From positions 1-64,000 of the forward strand of contig JBCCEF010000004.1 in NCBI GenBank assembly GCA_039030395.1: a DNA stretch of 64,000 nucleotides, in the 5' to 3' direction. The position numbers were made by a program, and so were the translations under genes. The notes below the pieces were generated by a model. The model did not search any database. It had not been told where the DNA came from and worked only from the letters and a program-made list of their open reading frames with translations. Positions within the stretch are counted from its first letter, which is position 1. Every line of letters starts with the position of its first letter. The stretch is from Acidobacteriota bacterium. GTDB taxonomy: Bacteria; Acidobacteriota; Thermoanaerobaculia; Multivoradales; JBCCEF01. Shown here in pieces: positions 53,599-61,257 of the stretch.

Positions 53599-54350
53599 CC
53601 CTCGGGCAGCTCCGCGTCCCGGTAGCGGTAGCCCAGGCCGTAGACCGTTTCGATGGCGTCGAATTCCGGCGCGGCGCCGGCCACCTTCTTGCGCAGACGC
53701 TTGATGTGGCTGTCGATGGTGCGTTCGCTGACATAGGTGTCGTGCGGATAGCCGTCCTCGATCAGTTGCTGGCGGGTCTTCACGTGGCCCGGCCGCCGCG
53801 CCAGGGAGCAAAGGATCAGAAACTCCGTCACCGTCAGCGGCAGGGCCTGATCGCACCAGCGCGCCTGGTAGCGATCGAGGTCGAGGTCGAGATTCCCCAC
53901 CACCAACCGGCGCGAAGCGTCGCTTCCCGCCGATCCCAGGGCTAGCCGCCGGAACAGCACCTTCACCCGCGCCAGCAGCTCGCGCATCGAGAACGGCTTG
54001 CACAGGTAGTCGTCCGCCCCCAGCTCTAGGCCGAGCACCCGGTCGAACTCGTCGTCCTTCGAGGTGAGGAACAGGATCGGCAGGCGCTCCGAGGCGCTCC
54101 GCAAGCGGCGGCACAGCTCCAGGCCGTCCATGCGCGGCATCAGGATGTCGAGGATCACTACCTGCGGCGCCTCGCCGTTGGCCCGGCGCAGTGGGTTCTC
54201 CAGCGCTTCCCAGGCGGCGCCGCCGTCGGCATAGGCGTCCACCTGGTAGCCCTCCCGGCGCAGGGCGAAGCCCACCGTGTCGCGAATGTTCTCTTCGTCG
54301 TCCACCAGGGCGATGCGACCGCTTCCGTCAACGTTTCCGTGGGTATCCAT
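53595..54350 (-). CDS. OmpR/ChvI-family response regulator
   Basis: 251 residues. Receiver domain with acidic pair VDDEEN, phospho-acceptor Asp in ILDILMPRMDG, switch Thr in FLTSKDD and Lys in LCKPFSM. It is followed by a winged-helix output domain (LTVTEFLILCSLARRPGHVKTR, YVSERTIDSHIKRLRKKV, IETVYGLGYRY). It is first in the operon with the ChvG-like kinase and probably the GH113-like lipoprotein. A TTGACA hexamer occurs about 25 bp upstream on the opposite strand, but no convincing promoter is seen for either direction. Confidence 0.95.
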   Translation of the reverse strand: MDTHGNVDGSGRIALVDDEENIRDTVGFALRREGYQVDAYADGGAAWEALENPLRRANGEAPQVVILDILMPRMDGLELCRRLRSASERLPILFLTSKDDEFDRVLGLELGADDYLCKPFSMRELLARVKVLFRRLALGSAGSDASRRLVVGNLDLDLDRYQARWCDQALPLTVTEFLILCSLARRPGHVKTRQQLIEDGYPHDTYVSERTIDSHIKRLRKKVAGAAPEFDAIETVYGLGYRYRDAELPEG

Positions 54351-54557
54351 GATCCCAATTTACGGAACGCCGCGGCCCTTGACAAGCGCTCGCGGCTCGT
54401 GCCCGCGCCTTGCCACATTCGGCCACGACACCGCCTCGAGAGCGGCTCGATCTCGGCACCGCGGCGCGCTCCAATCACCTTGCCGGCCCCTCCCAGACCC
54501 TTCGACCCAGGGCTCCTCAATCCTGAGGAGAGCGGCGGGGTCCGGCGCCAGTCCGCC

Positions 54558-55262
54558 ATGACCGACGGTGATCGAGAGTCTTTGAGCCCTTCCAGACCCG
54601 GACGCGACCTTGCGGCAACCCTCGCTGGCGGCGGCCTCTACGGAGCGGTGCTCGGCTCATGGTCCGGTGCGGAACTGGCGCTTTACGCCGCGATCAAGCT
54701 GCCCCTGGCCTTGCTGGTGACGGCGGGCTTCGCCCTGCTGTTCAACGTGCTGATCGCCCGAGTCTTCGGGGAACGCCTCGGTTTCGGCGCGGTCGTTGCC
54801 CTCAACCTCGCCACTTTTGCCCGCGCCGCCGTCGTGCTGGCCTCGCTGGCGCCGGTGGCGGCGCTCTTCACCCATACCCTCGACGAGCCTTCGCCGGAAG
54901 CGCAAGCCACCCACAACCTGCTGTACCTGCTGCATGTCGCGGCCGTGGGCGGAGCCGGTCTAGCCGGCTGTCTCGCCTTGCGATCCCGCCTGCGGTGGCT
55001 GTGCGCCAGCGGCAAGAGCGCTCGCAACCTGTTCGTCGCCTGGGTGTTGACCCTCGCCCTGGTCGGCGGCGAGGTCACCTGGGCCCTCCGCCCGTTCGTC
55101 GGCAGCGTGCACCAGCCGGTGGCTTTCCTGCGCGCCGACGCCCTCGACGGCAACGTTTACGAATTCATCCTGCGCGACATCGCGCCTTTTCTGCTGGCCG
55201 CGCCCGAGCGGGCGGAGCCGGCGGGAGCATCCGCTGCAGATCCGAAGGAGAGGAAGAGATGA
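54558..55262 (+). CDS. Polytopic membrane protein, Yip1-like (paralogue A)
   Basis: 234 residues with about six membrane helices (40-220). A central motif IKLPLALLVTAGFALLFNVLIARVFG aligns with the equivalent of the next gene (LKATLIGAGALFLCIPSFIVFHRLG), showing that the two are paralogues. The pattern resembles Yip1-like inner-membrane proteins. The N-terminal 20 residues are polar (DGDRESLSPSRPGRD). The ATG overlaps nothing upstream; the stop overlaps the next start (ATGA). Function unknown, presumably a heteromeric membrane complex with its neighbour. Confidence 0.7.
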   Translation: MTDGDRESLSPSRPGRDLAATLAGGGLYGAVLGSWSGAELALYAAIKLPLALLVTAGFALLFNVLIARVFGERLGFGAVVALNLATFARAAVVLASLAPVAALFTHTLDEPSPEAQATHNLLYLLHVAAVGGAGLAGCLALRSRLRWLCASGKSARNLFVAWVLTLALVGGEVTWALRPFVGSVHQPVAFLRADALDGNVYEFILRDIAPFLLAAPERAEPAGASAADPKERKR

Positions 55263-55969
55263 CCGACGAAGAGTTGAAACCGAAAGTGAACTCCCCAGCC
55301 GTCGAGATCGAGAACGAAGGCGGCCTCCTGTCGCACGTTCTTTCGGCGGGAAGCGCCGGCGAGGGTCTCGCTCCGTGGATCGTCCGCGCCACCCTCCGGG
55401 ATGTCGTGCGGCTCAGCGTCATCGCCCTGGCCTGTTTCGCCCTCTACGGCGCCCTTGCGGGCTTCTTCGAGCCGGGCGGCGGGCAAGTGTTCATCGCCAC
55501 CCTCAAGGCCACGCTCATCGGCGCCGGCGCGCTCTTCCTTTGCATCCCGAGCTTCATCGTCTTCCACCGCCTCGGCGAAGTGCACGTTCCCAGCCGCGCC
55601 TTCGCTCCCCTCCTCGCCGGCTACGCCGCCTTCACCGGCCTGGTTCTTCTCGCCCTCGGCCCGATCCTCTGGTTGTTCTCGGTCTCCAGCCGCTCCCTCG
55701 GCTTCGTCGTCTTCTTCCACGCGCTGCTGTGGACCCTCGTCGCCCTCCTCGGTGCGAGATTCCTCTTCCGCTCCCTCGGCAACCGAGCGGCCGTCGGCCC
55801 GATCCTCGTGTGGTCGGCGATGTTCGGACTGGTGGTGCTCCAACTCGTCGCCTACCTGGGACCGGTGCTGGTGCGCCAACCGGAGGAGGCGCTGTTTCCG
55901 CTGGAGAAGGGGTCGTTTCTGGTGCGGTTTGTGGAGGCTGGGGAGTATGTGAGTGGGGAGGGGCAGTAG
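55259..55969 (+). CDS. Polytopic membrane protein, Yip1-like (paralogue B)
   Basis: 236 residues. A cytosolic N-terminus of about 45 residues precedes six membrane helices with the family pattern (VRLSVIALACFALYGALAGFF, ALFLCIPSFIVFHRL, AGYAAFTGLVLLALGPILWLF, VLQLVAYLGPVLVRQP). It is translationally coupled to paralogue A through an ATGA overlap, with AGGAAGAG just upstream. No catalytic motif is visible. Confidence 0.72.
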   Translation: MTDEELKPKVNSPAVEIENEGGLLSHVLSAGSAGEGLAPWIVRATLRDVVRLSVIALACFALYGALAGFFEPGGGQVFIATLKATLIGAGALFLCIPSFIVFHRLGEVHVPSRAFAPLLAGYAAFTGLVLLALGPILWLFSVSSRSLGFVVFFHALLWTLVALLGARFLFRSLGNRAAVGPILVWSAMFGLVVLQLVAYLGPVLVRQPEEALFPLEKGSFLVRFVEAGEYVSGEGQ

Positions 55970-55980
55970 ACAGGTATCGA

Positions 55981-55997
55981 GTAAGACGATATCTTAC
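55981..55997. promoter_or_regulatory. Palindromic operator of VapBC locus 1
   Basis: A perfect inverted repeat GTAAGA-CGATA-TCTTAC ends 5 bp before the antitoxin ATG. Its position and symmetry fit autoregulation by an AbrB-type antitoxin dimer. Confidence 0.6.
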
Positions 55998-56002
55998 CCG
56001 AC

Positions 56003-56233
56003 ATGAAGACGACGATTTCAAGCAAAGGCCAACTCGTCGTTCCGGCGGAAGTTCGCCGGCAGGACCATATCGAACCCGGCCAAACCTTCGAGTTCGAGCG
56101 GCTGGATGATGGAGAGTACCGGCTGAAACGGCTCGATCCGCCGAAGAATCGAGGGTTGGTGGACTGGCTATTGAGCTGCCCTGAGAAAGGTTTCTTCGTT
56201 CCCATCGAATCGGAGTCGACAGACACCCTGTGA
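56003..56233 (+). CDS. vapB: AbrB/SpoVT-type antitoxin (VapB-like)
   Basis: 76 residues. The first 47 residues form the swapped-hairpin AbrB/MazE domain (TTISSKGQLVVPAEVRRQ, GQTFEFERLDDGEYRLKRL), which dimerises to bind the operator. The C-terminal tail (LVDWLLSCPEKGFFVPIES) is the expected toxin-binding arm. It neutralises the PIN toxin encoded next, whose GTG overlaps this stop codon. The upstream palindrome is its likely operator. Confidence 0.9.
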   Translation: MKTTISSKGQLVVPAEVRRQDHIEPGQTFEFERLDDGEYRLKRLDPPKNRGLVDWLLSCPEKGFFVPIESESTDTL

Positions 56234-56652
56234 CTCGCTACCTGGTGGACGCGAACGTCCTCAGCGAACCGACCAAGCCCGATCCTGCCCCAGAGGTCCT
56301 GGAATGGCTATTCCGACACGAACGCGAGATCGTGATCGATCCCATCGTCTTGGGAGAGGTCCGCTTTGGCATCTTGAGGTTGCCAAAGGGGCGTCGCCGG
56401 CGTCGTCTAGAAGAATGGTTCGACGAGGGAATCGCGTCGATCGAGTGTTTGAGTTGGAGCGCATCTACCGGGATGCGTTGGGCTAGGCTGCTGGCTGATC
56501 TCCGCGCTGCCGGTCGCGCCATGCCGATCAAGGACAGCATGATCGCGGCTTCGGCACTGGCTCAGAATCTCACGGTCGCAACACGAAATCAGCGTGATTT
56601 TGAACTGGCTAAAGTGAGATGGGTGGATCCCTTCAAGAATGACCTCGGGTAG
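56230..56652 (+). CDS. vapC: PIN-domain ribonuclease toxin (VapC/FitB-like)
   Basis: 140 residues with the PIN acidic residues in place: YLVDANVLSEPTKP (Asp near residue 7), VLGEVRFGI (Glu), IKDSMIAASAL (Asp) and ATRNQRDF (Asp). The LSEPTKPDPAPEVLEWL segment is typical of FitB/StbB-like VapCs. Predicted Mg-dependent endoribonuclease that cleaves tRNA or other structured RNA when unneutralised. GTG start coupled to the antitoxin gene (GTGA). Confidence 0.93.
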   Translation: MTRYLVDANVLSEPTKPDPAPEVLEWLFRHEREIVIDPIVLGEVRFGILRLPKGRRRRRLEEWFDEGIASIECLSWSASTGMRWARLLADLRAAGRAMPIKDSMIAASALAQNLTVATRNQRDFELAKVRWVDPFKNDLG

Positions 56653-56654
56653 AT

Positions 56655-56960
56655 ATGGACTTTCCCAGCCTCTACGGGCCTGACTCTGATCATTCGCAGG
56701 AGCTCGAACGATTGATAGACGCCAATCGTTCCAAACTGCTTGAGTCCTGGAGAGATAAACAGGCCGTGCTCGAGAAGAGCCTCGAGGGAATCAAAGCTGT
56801 CAAGGCGCTAGCGGTATCTCAAAGTCGGTCCGATGTGGCCCTTATGGCTAACGTGATGGGATACGTCAATGTTTGCTCGTTCGATCTAGCTGTCTTGGGC
56901 GAACTCTTGGTCTTTGAAAGAGATCCCTGGAAACGAAGGACCATTTCGTGTGCTCTCTAG
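56655..56960 (+). CDS. 101-aa protein of unknown function following vapC
   Basis: The ATG lies 2 nt after the vapC stop codon, so translation is probably coupled. The product is helical and charged (SQELERLIDANRSKLLESWRDK, EKSLEGIKAVKAL) with a more hydrophobic C-terminal third (NVMGYVNVCSFDLAVLGELLVF). No signal peptide, and no known family is recognised. As a third gene in a toxin-antitoxin operon it could be an accessory factor or a degraded neighbour. Its last codons run toward the promoter of the next gene. Confidence 0.55.
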   Translation: MDFPSLYGPDSDHSQELERLIDANRSKLLESWRDKQAVLEKSLEGIKAVKALAVSQSRSDVALMANVMGYVNVCSFDLAVLGELLVFERDPWKRRTISCAL

Positions 56961-57000
56961 TGATTCTCGATCGACGGCGCGGAGCCGCCGTGCCGCGCAA

Positions 57001-57006
57001 TAAGAT
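57001..57006 (+). promoter_or_regulatory. Possible -10 (TAAGAT) for dehydratase gene
   Basis: TAAGAT is followed by 7 nt and the ATG at 57014, the same close spacing as at five other genes in the window. No -35 is recognised. Confidence 0.3.
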
Positions 57007-57013
57007 CGCACCC

Positions 57014-58003
57014 ATGAGCGACGGATCCATCCCGATTCCTGAGGATATCCGCGCTGCGCGGAAGAGCCTCGCGGATCGCGTAGTGACCACTCCCACCTGG
57101 CAGTGGCGCAGCCGTGAACTGACCGAGCGCCTCGGCGACGACACCGCTGTTTTCCTAAAGCTGGAGATCTTCCAGGTCACCGGCACCTTCAAGGCGCGGG
57201 GCGCACTGCTGAACTGCCTCGATCTTCCCGAAGGCCAGGGGGTGACGGCGGTGTCGGCGGGGAATCACGCCATCGCGGTGGCCTTCGCTGCTCAAGCGAC
57301 CGGGCGCCGTGCCAAGGTCGTGATGCCGGAGAACGCCGATCCGTTCCGGGTGGAGGCCGCCCGCGCCTGGGGGGCGGAGGTGCTGCTGGCGCCGGATGTT
57401 CATCACGCCTTCGAGCGGGTGCGGAAGATCGAGCGCGAGGAAGGCCGCTATTTCGTGCATCCCTTCGACGGACCGACGACGGCGCTGGGCACGGCGACTC
57501 TGGGCCTGGAGCTGTGTGAGCAGGTGCCGGATCTCGATGCGGTGATCATTCCCGTCGGCGGCGGTGGGCTGTGCGGCGGGGTGGCCGCGGCGGTGAAGCA
57601 GATGCGGCCGGCCTGTCGGGTGATCGGCGTTGAACCGACCGGGGCGGACTCGATGCACCGCAGCTTCGCCGCCGGCGAACCGCGCTCCATCGAGCGGGTG
57701 GACACCATCGCCGACAGTCTCGGCGCGCCCCACGCGGCGCAGTACAGCTTCGACCTCTGCCGGCGTTTCGTCGACGAGCTGGTGAAAGTGGACGACGACG
57801 CCATCCGCCACTCGATGGCGCTGCTCTTTCGCGAGATGAAGCTGGCCCTGGAGCCGGCGGCGGCCGCGGCCACGGCGGCCTTGTGGGGTCCGCTGCGAGA
57901 GTCGCTCCGCGGGCAGCGGGTGGCGCTGATTGTCTGCGGCACGAATCAGTCGCCGGAGAGATTCGCCGAGCATCTGCGGGCGGCGCCCGAGAGGGTGCCG
58001 TGA
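57014..58003 (+). CDS. Serine/threonine dehydratase-family PLP enzyme
   Basis: 329 residues, fold-type II. GTFKARGALL carries the PLP lysine, VSAGNHAIAVAFAA is the substrate loop, and VGGGGLCGGVAAAVK binds the phosphate. No C-terminal ACT domain is present, so it is of the non-allosteric (catabolic, serine racemase or threo-hydroxyaspartate) type rather than IlvA. It deaminates serine or threonine or racemises serine; the substrate is not determined. The chosen ATG lacks a strong Shine-Dalgarno, but a -10-like element lies 7 nt upstream. Confidence 0.88.
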   Translation: MSDGSIPIPEDIRAARKSLADRVVTTPTWQWRSRELTERLGDDTAVFLKLEIFQVTGTFKARGALLNCLDLPEGQGVTAVSAGNHAIAVAFAAQATGRRAKVVMPENADPFRVEAARAWGAEVLLAPDVHHAFERVRKIEREEGRYFVHPFDGPTTALGTATLGLELCEQVPDLDAVIIPVGGGGLCGGVAAAVKQMRPACRVIGVEPTGADSMHRSFAAGEPRSIERVDTIADSLGAPHAAQYSFDLCRRFVDELVKVDDDAIRHSMALLFREMKLALEPAAAAATAALWGPLRESLRGQRVALIVCGTNQSPERFAEHLRAAPERVP

Positions 58004-58013
58004 GGCGGCTCCC

Positions 58014-58403
58014 TTGAGGCGCTTTCTCGTACCGGTACGGGTGGCGGTGGGCGGCATTTTCGTCGCCTTTGGTGTCAACAGTTTCCTCGCCTTCGCGCCG
58101 ATGCCCGAATTGCCGGGCGACGCCGGCACTTTCCTGACTCTCCTTTCCGAAAGCGGCGCTCTGGGGGTGCTGCGGGTCCTCCAGACCGCCGCCGGCCTGC
58201 TCCTGCTGGCGGATCGCTTCGTGCCGCTGTCGCTGGTGGTTCTCGCCTTCGTCCAGCTCAACGTTCTGCTGTTCCATCTGTTCTTTGAGCCGGTAATGTT
58301 GCCGGTCGCCCTCTTGCTCTTCGCGATGCTGGCCTTTCTGATCTGGTCATACCGCCACTCCTTCGTCGACCTGTTGGCGTCGCGGGCGGAGCCCGCGGAC
58401 TAG
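58014..58403 (+). CDS. DoxX-like four-helix membrane protein
   Basis: 129 residues with four hydrophobic helices (VGGIFVAFGVNSFLAF, GVLRVLQTAAGLLLLA, PLSLVVLAFVQLNVLLFHLFF, LPVALLLFAMLAFLIW). The FGVN motif after helix 1 and the short loops resemble DoxX/SURF4-like proteins. TTG start 10 bp after the dehydratase stop; no other in-frame start is better placed. Function unknown. Its TAG stop is directly followed by the gluQRS ATG. Confidence 0.65.
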   Translation: MRRFLVPVRVAVGGIFVAFGVNSFLAFAPMPELPGDAGTFLTLLSESGALGVLRVLQTAAGLLLLADRFVPLSLVVLAFVQLNVLLFHLFFEPVMLPVALLLFAMLAFLIWSYRHSFVDLLASRAEPAD

Positions 58404-59399
58404 ATGCGGCGACCGCGGGGCCGCTGGGCTCCCTCGCCCTCGGGGCACTTTCACCTCGGCAGCGCCCGCACCGCGCTGGTGGCCTGGCTGTCCGCTCGAC
58501 ATTCGGGTGGCACCTTGGTGTGGCGGTTGGAGGATCTCGATCCGCCGCGGGTGTTGGCCGGCGCCGCCGCGGGCCAGATGGAGGACCTCCTTTGGCTGGG
58601 GCTCGACTGGGACGAGGGCTGCCGGCCGGGCGACGAGGAGGAGGGACCCTTTGCCCCCTACGCTCAGTCGCGGCGGGGCGATCTCTACAAGCGCGCTTTG
58701 CGCTGCCTGGCGGAACGGGGACGCCTCTTCCCATGTCGCCGCACTCGCAAGGATCTCCAGAGCCTTGCCACCGCACCCCACGGTGGCCCGGATGGTGCGG
58801 CCTACCCGGACCGGCTGCGGCCCCGCGACCTACCCCCGGACTGGTTCGATGAGCCCGAGTTCCTGCGCGACGCGGCCTTGCGCTTCCGGGTCGATGGCGA
58901 GGAGGTGCGCTTCCGGGATCTGCTGTTGGGTGAGCGGGCGGAGCGGGTGGATCGCACCGTCGGGCACTTCGTTCTGCAGCGCCGGGACGGCCTCTTCGCC
59001 TACCAGCTCGCGGTGGTGGTGGACGATTTGATGATGGAAATCGACGAGGTGGTGCGCGGCTTCGATCTCCTCGCTTCGACGGCGCGGCAAATTCAGCTCG
59101 CCCGGGTGCTTGCCGAAGAGCTCGGGGGCGCGCCGCCGGTCTACGGCCATGTGCCGCTGGTGCTGGCGGCAGACGGCGAAAAGCTTTCGAAGCGCAATGA
59201 GGATCTGACCCTGCGCTCGCTACGGGAGGCGGGCGTCGATCCGCGGGCGATGGTCGGCTACCTGGCCTGGAGCCTCGGGCTTCTGGGCGAGCCGAAACGG
59301 TGTGCACCGGCGGAGTTGATCGAAGGCTTCGCCTGGAACCGGCTGCGGCGTGAGGATCATGTGCTTCCGGAGGATGTCAAGGTGACCTTGCGCGGCTAG
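58404..59399 (+). CDS. gluQ: Glutamyl-Q tRNA(Asp) synthetase
   Basis: 331 residues: a GluRS catalytic core without the anticodon-binding half, as in GluQRS/YadB. WAPSPSGHFHLGSARTAL contains the HIGH-type motif and LVLAADGEKLSKRN the KMSKS-type motif. FPCRRTRKDL occupies the position where the family usually has a CxC-TRK zinc ligand pair; only one cysteine remains and no partner pair is evident, so the zinc site looks lost. It glutamylates the queuosine base of tRNA(Asp). Directly abuts the DoxX-like gene. Confidence 0.92.
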   Translation: MRRPRGRWAPSPSGHFHLGSARTALVAWLSARHSGGTLVWRLEDLDPPRVLAGAAAGQMEDLLWLGLDWDEGCRPGDEEEGPFAPYAQSRRGDLYKRALRCLAERGRLFPCRRTRKDLQSLATAPHGGPDGAAYPDRLRPRDLPPDWFDEPEFLRDAALRFRVDGEEVRFRDLLLGERAERVDRTVGHFVLQRRDGLFAYQLAVVVDDLMMEIDEVVRGFDLLASTARQIQLARVLAEELGGAPPVYGHVPLVLAADGEKLSKRNEDLTLRSLREAGVDPRAMVGYLAWSLGLLGEPKRCAPAELIEGFAWNRLRREDHVLPEDVKVTLRG

Positions 59400-59413
59400 T
59401 AGCCAACGAGCGG

Positions 59414-59809
59414 TTAGGGCTGCAGGAATCTGCACTTCGGCCCGGAGGCCTGAGTCAGGCGTTGATCAAGGGTTGCCAAGGGTGTTGCAAGAGCTTCTGC
59501 CAGGGCGATATAGAAGGCGTCGTAGCAGGTGACGTTGTCCCGCAATTCCCAGACTCGTTCTGCGACGGGCTCGAATGGGAGAAGGGTGATCGGAAACGCC
59601 AGAAGGTCGAGTCGACTCTTTTCTGATCTCGATGGGTCGAGTTGTTCCGAAGCATGCATCCGTCGGATGACGTTGGTCGCCTCAACCAAGGCAAGCTCAG
59701 GCCCGAAGATTTCGTACTCCAGAATGACTTGCAGAGCCCACGCTCCCTTGGCTTTCTTATTCGTAAGGGCTGCGACCAGAACGGAAGCGTCGACTACGCA
59801 AGCTCTCAC
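59414..59809 (-). CDS. PIN-domain toxin (VapC-like), locus 2
   Basis: 131 residues. PIN acidic residues are visible in CVVDASVLVAAL (Asp), LALVEATNVIRR (Glu), TCYDAFYIALAEAL (Asp) and ATLDQRL (Asp). This is the second VapC type of the window, with little similarity to the first. The GTG start overlaps the antitoxin stop (GTGA). Convergent with gluQRS across 14 bp. Confidence 0.92.
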   Translation of the reverse strand: MRACVVDASVLVAALTNKKAKGAWALQVILEYEIFGPELALVEATNVIRRMHASEQLDPSRSEKSRLDLLAFPITLLPFEPVAERVWELRDNVTCYDAFYIALAEALATPLATLDQRLTQASGPKCRFLQP

Positions 59810-60042
59810 CGACGATCCGCGTCCCGGTGGCGAAGGATCTCTTCGATGGAGATGCTAGTGGGAGAAGCAGCTTTCTCAGCGGCCACCTTCGCAACCCATT
59901 CGGCTCGAGTTGGCTTTTCAGCAATGCGCTTCAGGGCCGCCAGAAGGAATTCCTGCATTGACCTACCCTCGCATTGGGCCTTCTCAGCTAGTTTGTCTTT
60001 GATCGCTATCGGGACGTGTCGGACTGTGATTTGAACACCCAT
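59806..60042 (-). CDS. Ribbon-helix-helix antitoxin (FitA/VapB-like), locus 2
   Basis: 78 residues. The N-terminal half is a ribbon-helix-helix DNA-binding domain of the FitA type (VQITVRHVPIAIKDKL, EGRSMQEFLLAALKRI). The C-terminal half (PTRAEWVAKVAAEKAASPTS, SIEEILRHRD) is the toxin-binding tail. The start codon sits inside a 31-bp palindrome that must be its operator, so DNA binding would cover the translation start region. Confidence 0.9.
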   Translation of the reverse strand: MGVQITVRHVPIAIKDKLAEKAQCEGRSMQEFLLAALKRIAEKPTRAEWVAKVAAEKAASPTSISIEEILRHRDADRR

Positions 60043-60066
60043 GATGGCATATTGCCATCATGGGTG
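60036..60066. promoter_or_regulatory. 31-bp perfect palindrome overlapping antitoxin start codon
   Basis: Arms CACCCATGATGGCA and TGCCATCATGGGTG are exact reverse complements around a 3-bp TAT. The antitoxin ATG (60042-60040, minus strand) lies in the left arm. It is a likely operator for the ribbon-helix-helix antitoxin and, as RNA, a hairpin that could hide the start codon. Confidence 0.75.
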
Positions 60067-60171
60067 GCGAAATTCAAGACTCTCTCATCCGGTTGGAGGA
60101 ATCGGGCCACCACGCCCTGCGATAATGCGGGCTCTGCCTCCCACCCGTCGCCCATCGTTCAGGAGAACTCC

Positions 60172-61257
60172 ATGATCCGCCGTTTTCTCGCTGTCCGTCC
60201 CCTTCTCTCGTCGATCGCTCTAAGCCTTCTCTGCGCTGGGTTCACCGCCGGCTGTGCCGCTCCGGAGCCTCCGGAGCCGCCTTCGGATCTGCTTTTTGCG
60301 GTGCGGGTCAATGGCCCCGTCGGACTGATCGACTCGCTCGGCAACGTGGTGGTGGAGCCGCAGTTCGAGGTGGCCGGGCGGATGTCCGAGGGCAAGATCG
60401 CCGTCGCGTCGGAGGGCAAATGGGGGTTTCTCGACCAGCAGGGCGAGTGGGTGATCGAACCGACCTTTGCGGATGTCGACCGGTTCTCCGATGGCCGGGC
60501 GGCCTTCGTGGTGGGCGGTGCGAAGCGTCAGGAGTATCGGGAAGGCGAGATCGTGGATCTCACCGGTACCGGCGATCGGCCGAAGCGCGGTGGCTACATC
60601 GACGAGGGCGGCCAGGTGGCGATCGAGCCGGCGTTCGATGGTGTGACGGTGTTTTCCAGCGGTCTGGCGGCGGTTCGCATGCGAGGTCTGTGGGGGTACG
60701 TGAACCGAGCCGGCGAGATGGTGATCGAGGCCCAGTTCGAGCAGGCCGGCGCTTTCCACGACGACCGCGCCGCGGTGATCAGGGCCGAGGGTGACGCCGG
60801 CTTCGTGGACCCCGACGGGCGCTGGATCGGCGGCTTTACGGAGACCTACCGCTTTGGCCAAGGCTTGGCTCCGGCGCGGGTGGAAGATGGCACGTGGGGA
60901 TTTGTGAATCCTGAGGGTGAGTGGGTCCTGGAGCCCGGCTATTTCTGGGCCGGCCACTTCTCGGAAGGCCTGGCGCCGGTGCGCATCGGGCGCGACTGGG
61001 CCTACATCGACGCCGCCGGTACGGTGGTGATCGAGCCGCAGTTCGAGCACGCCCACTCCTTCTCCGAGGGCCGCGCGGCGGTGAAGGTGCGGGGCCAGGG
61101 CTGGGGCTTCGTCGATGCCACCGGCCAGCTCGTCGGTGAGCCGGTGTGGCAGCGGGTGGACGATTTCTCCGGCGGCCTCGCTTCGGTCAAGAAGAACGCG
61201 ACGGATTGGGGCTACGTGGGTCTCGACGGCTCGGTGGTTTGGGAGCCCTCCAGCTAG
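60172..61257 (+). CDS. WG-repeat lipoprotein
   Basis: 361 residues. Signal sequence with lipobox FTAGC, then eight or so WG beta-repeats of about 45 residues, each with a WGFVD- or GYID-type strand pair and an IEPQF-like strand (KWGFLDQQGEWVIEPTF, LWGYVNRAGEMVIEAQF, TWGFVNPEGEWVLEPGY, GWGFVDATGQLVGEP). Such repeats form a beta-propeller-like or solenoid surface for binding. Outer- or inner-membrane anchored. CAGGAGAA upstream supports the ATG. Its TAG stop lies within the hairpin of repeat copy 6. Confidence 0.88.
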   Translation: MIRRFLAVRPLLSSIALSLLCAGFTAGCAAPEPPEPPSDLLFAVRVNGPVGLIDSLGNVVVEPQFEVAGRMSEGKIAVASEGKWGFLDQQGEWVIEPTFADVDRFSDGRAAFVVGGAKRQEYREGEIVDLTGTGDRPKRGGYIDEGGQVAIEPAFDGVTVFSSGLAAVRMRGLWGYVNRAGEMVIEAQFEQAGAFHDDRAAVIRAEGDAGFVDPDGRWIGGFTETYRFGQGLAPARVEDGTWGFVNPEGEWVLEPGYFWAGHFSEGLAPVRIGRDWAYIDAAGTVVIEPQFEHAHSFSEGRAAVKVRGQGWGFVDATGQLVGEPVWQRVDDFSGGLASVKKNATDWGYVGLDGSVVWEPSS

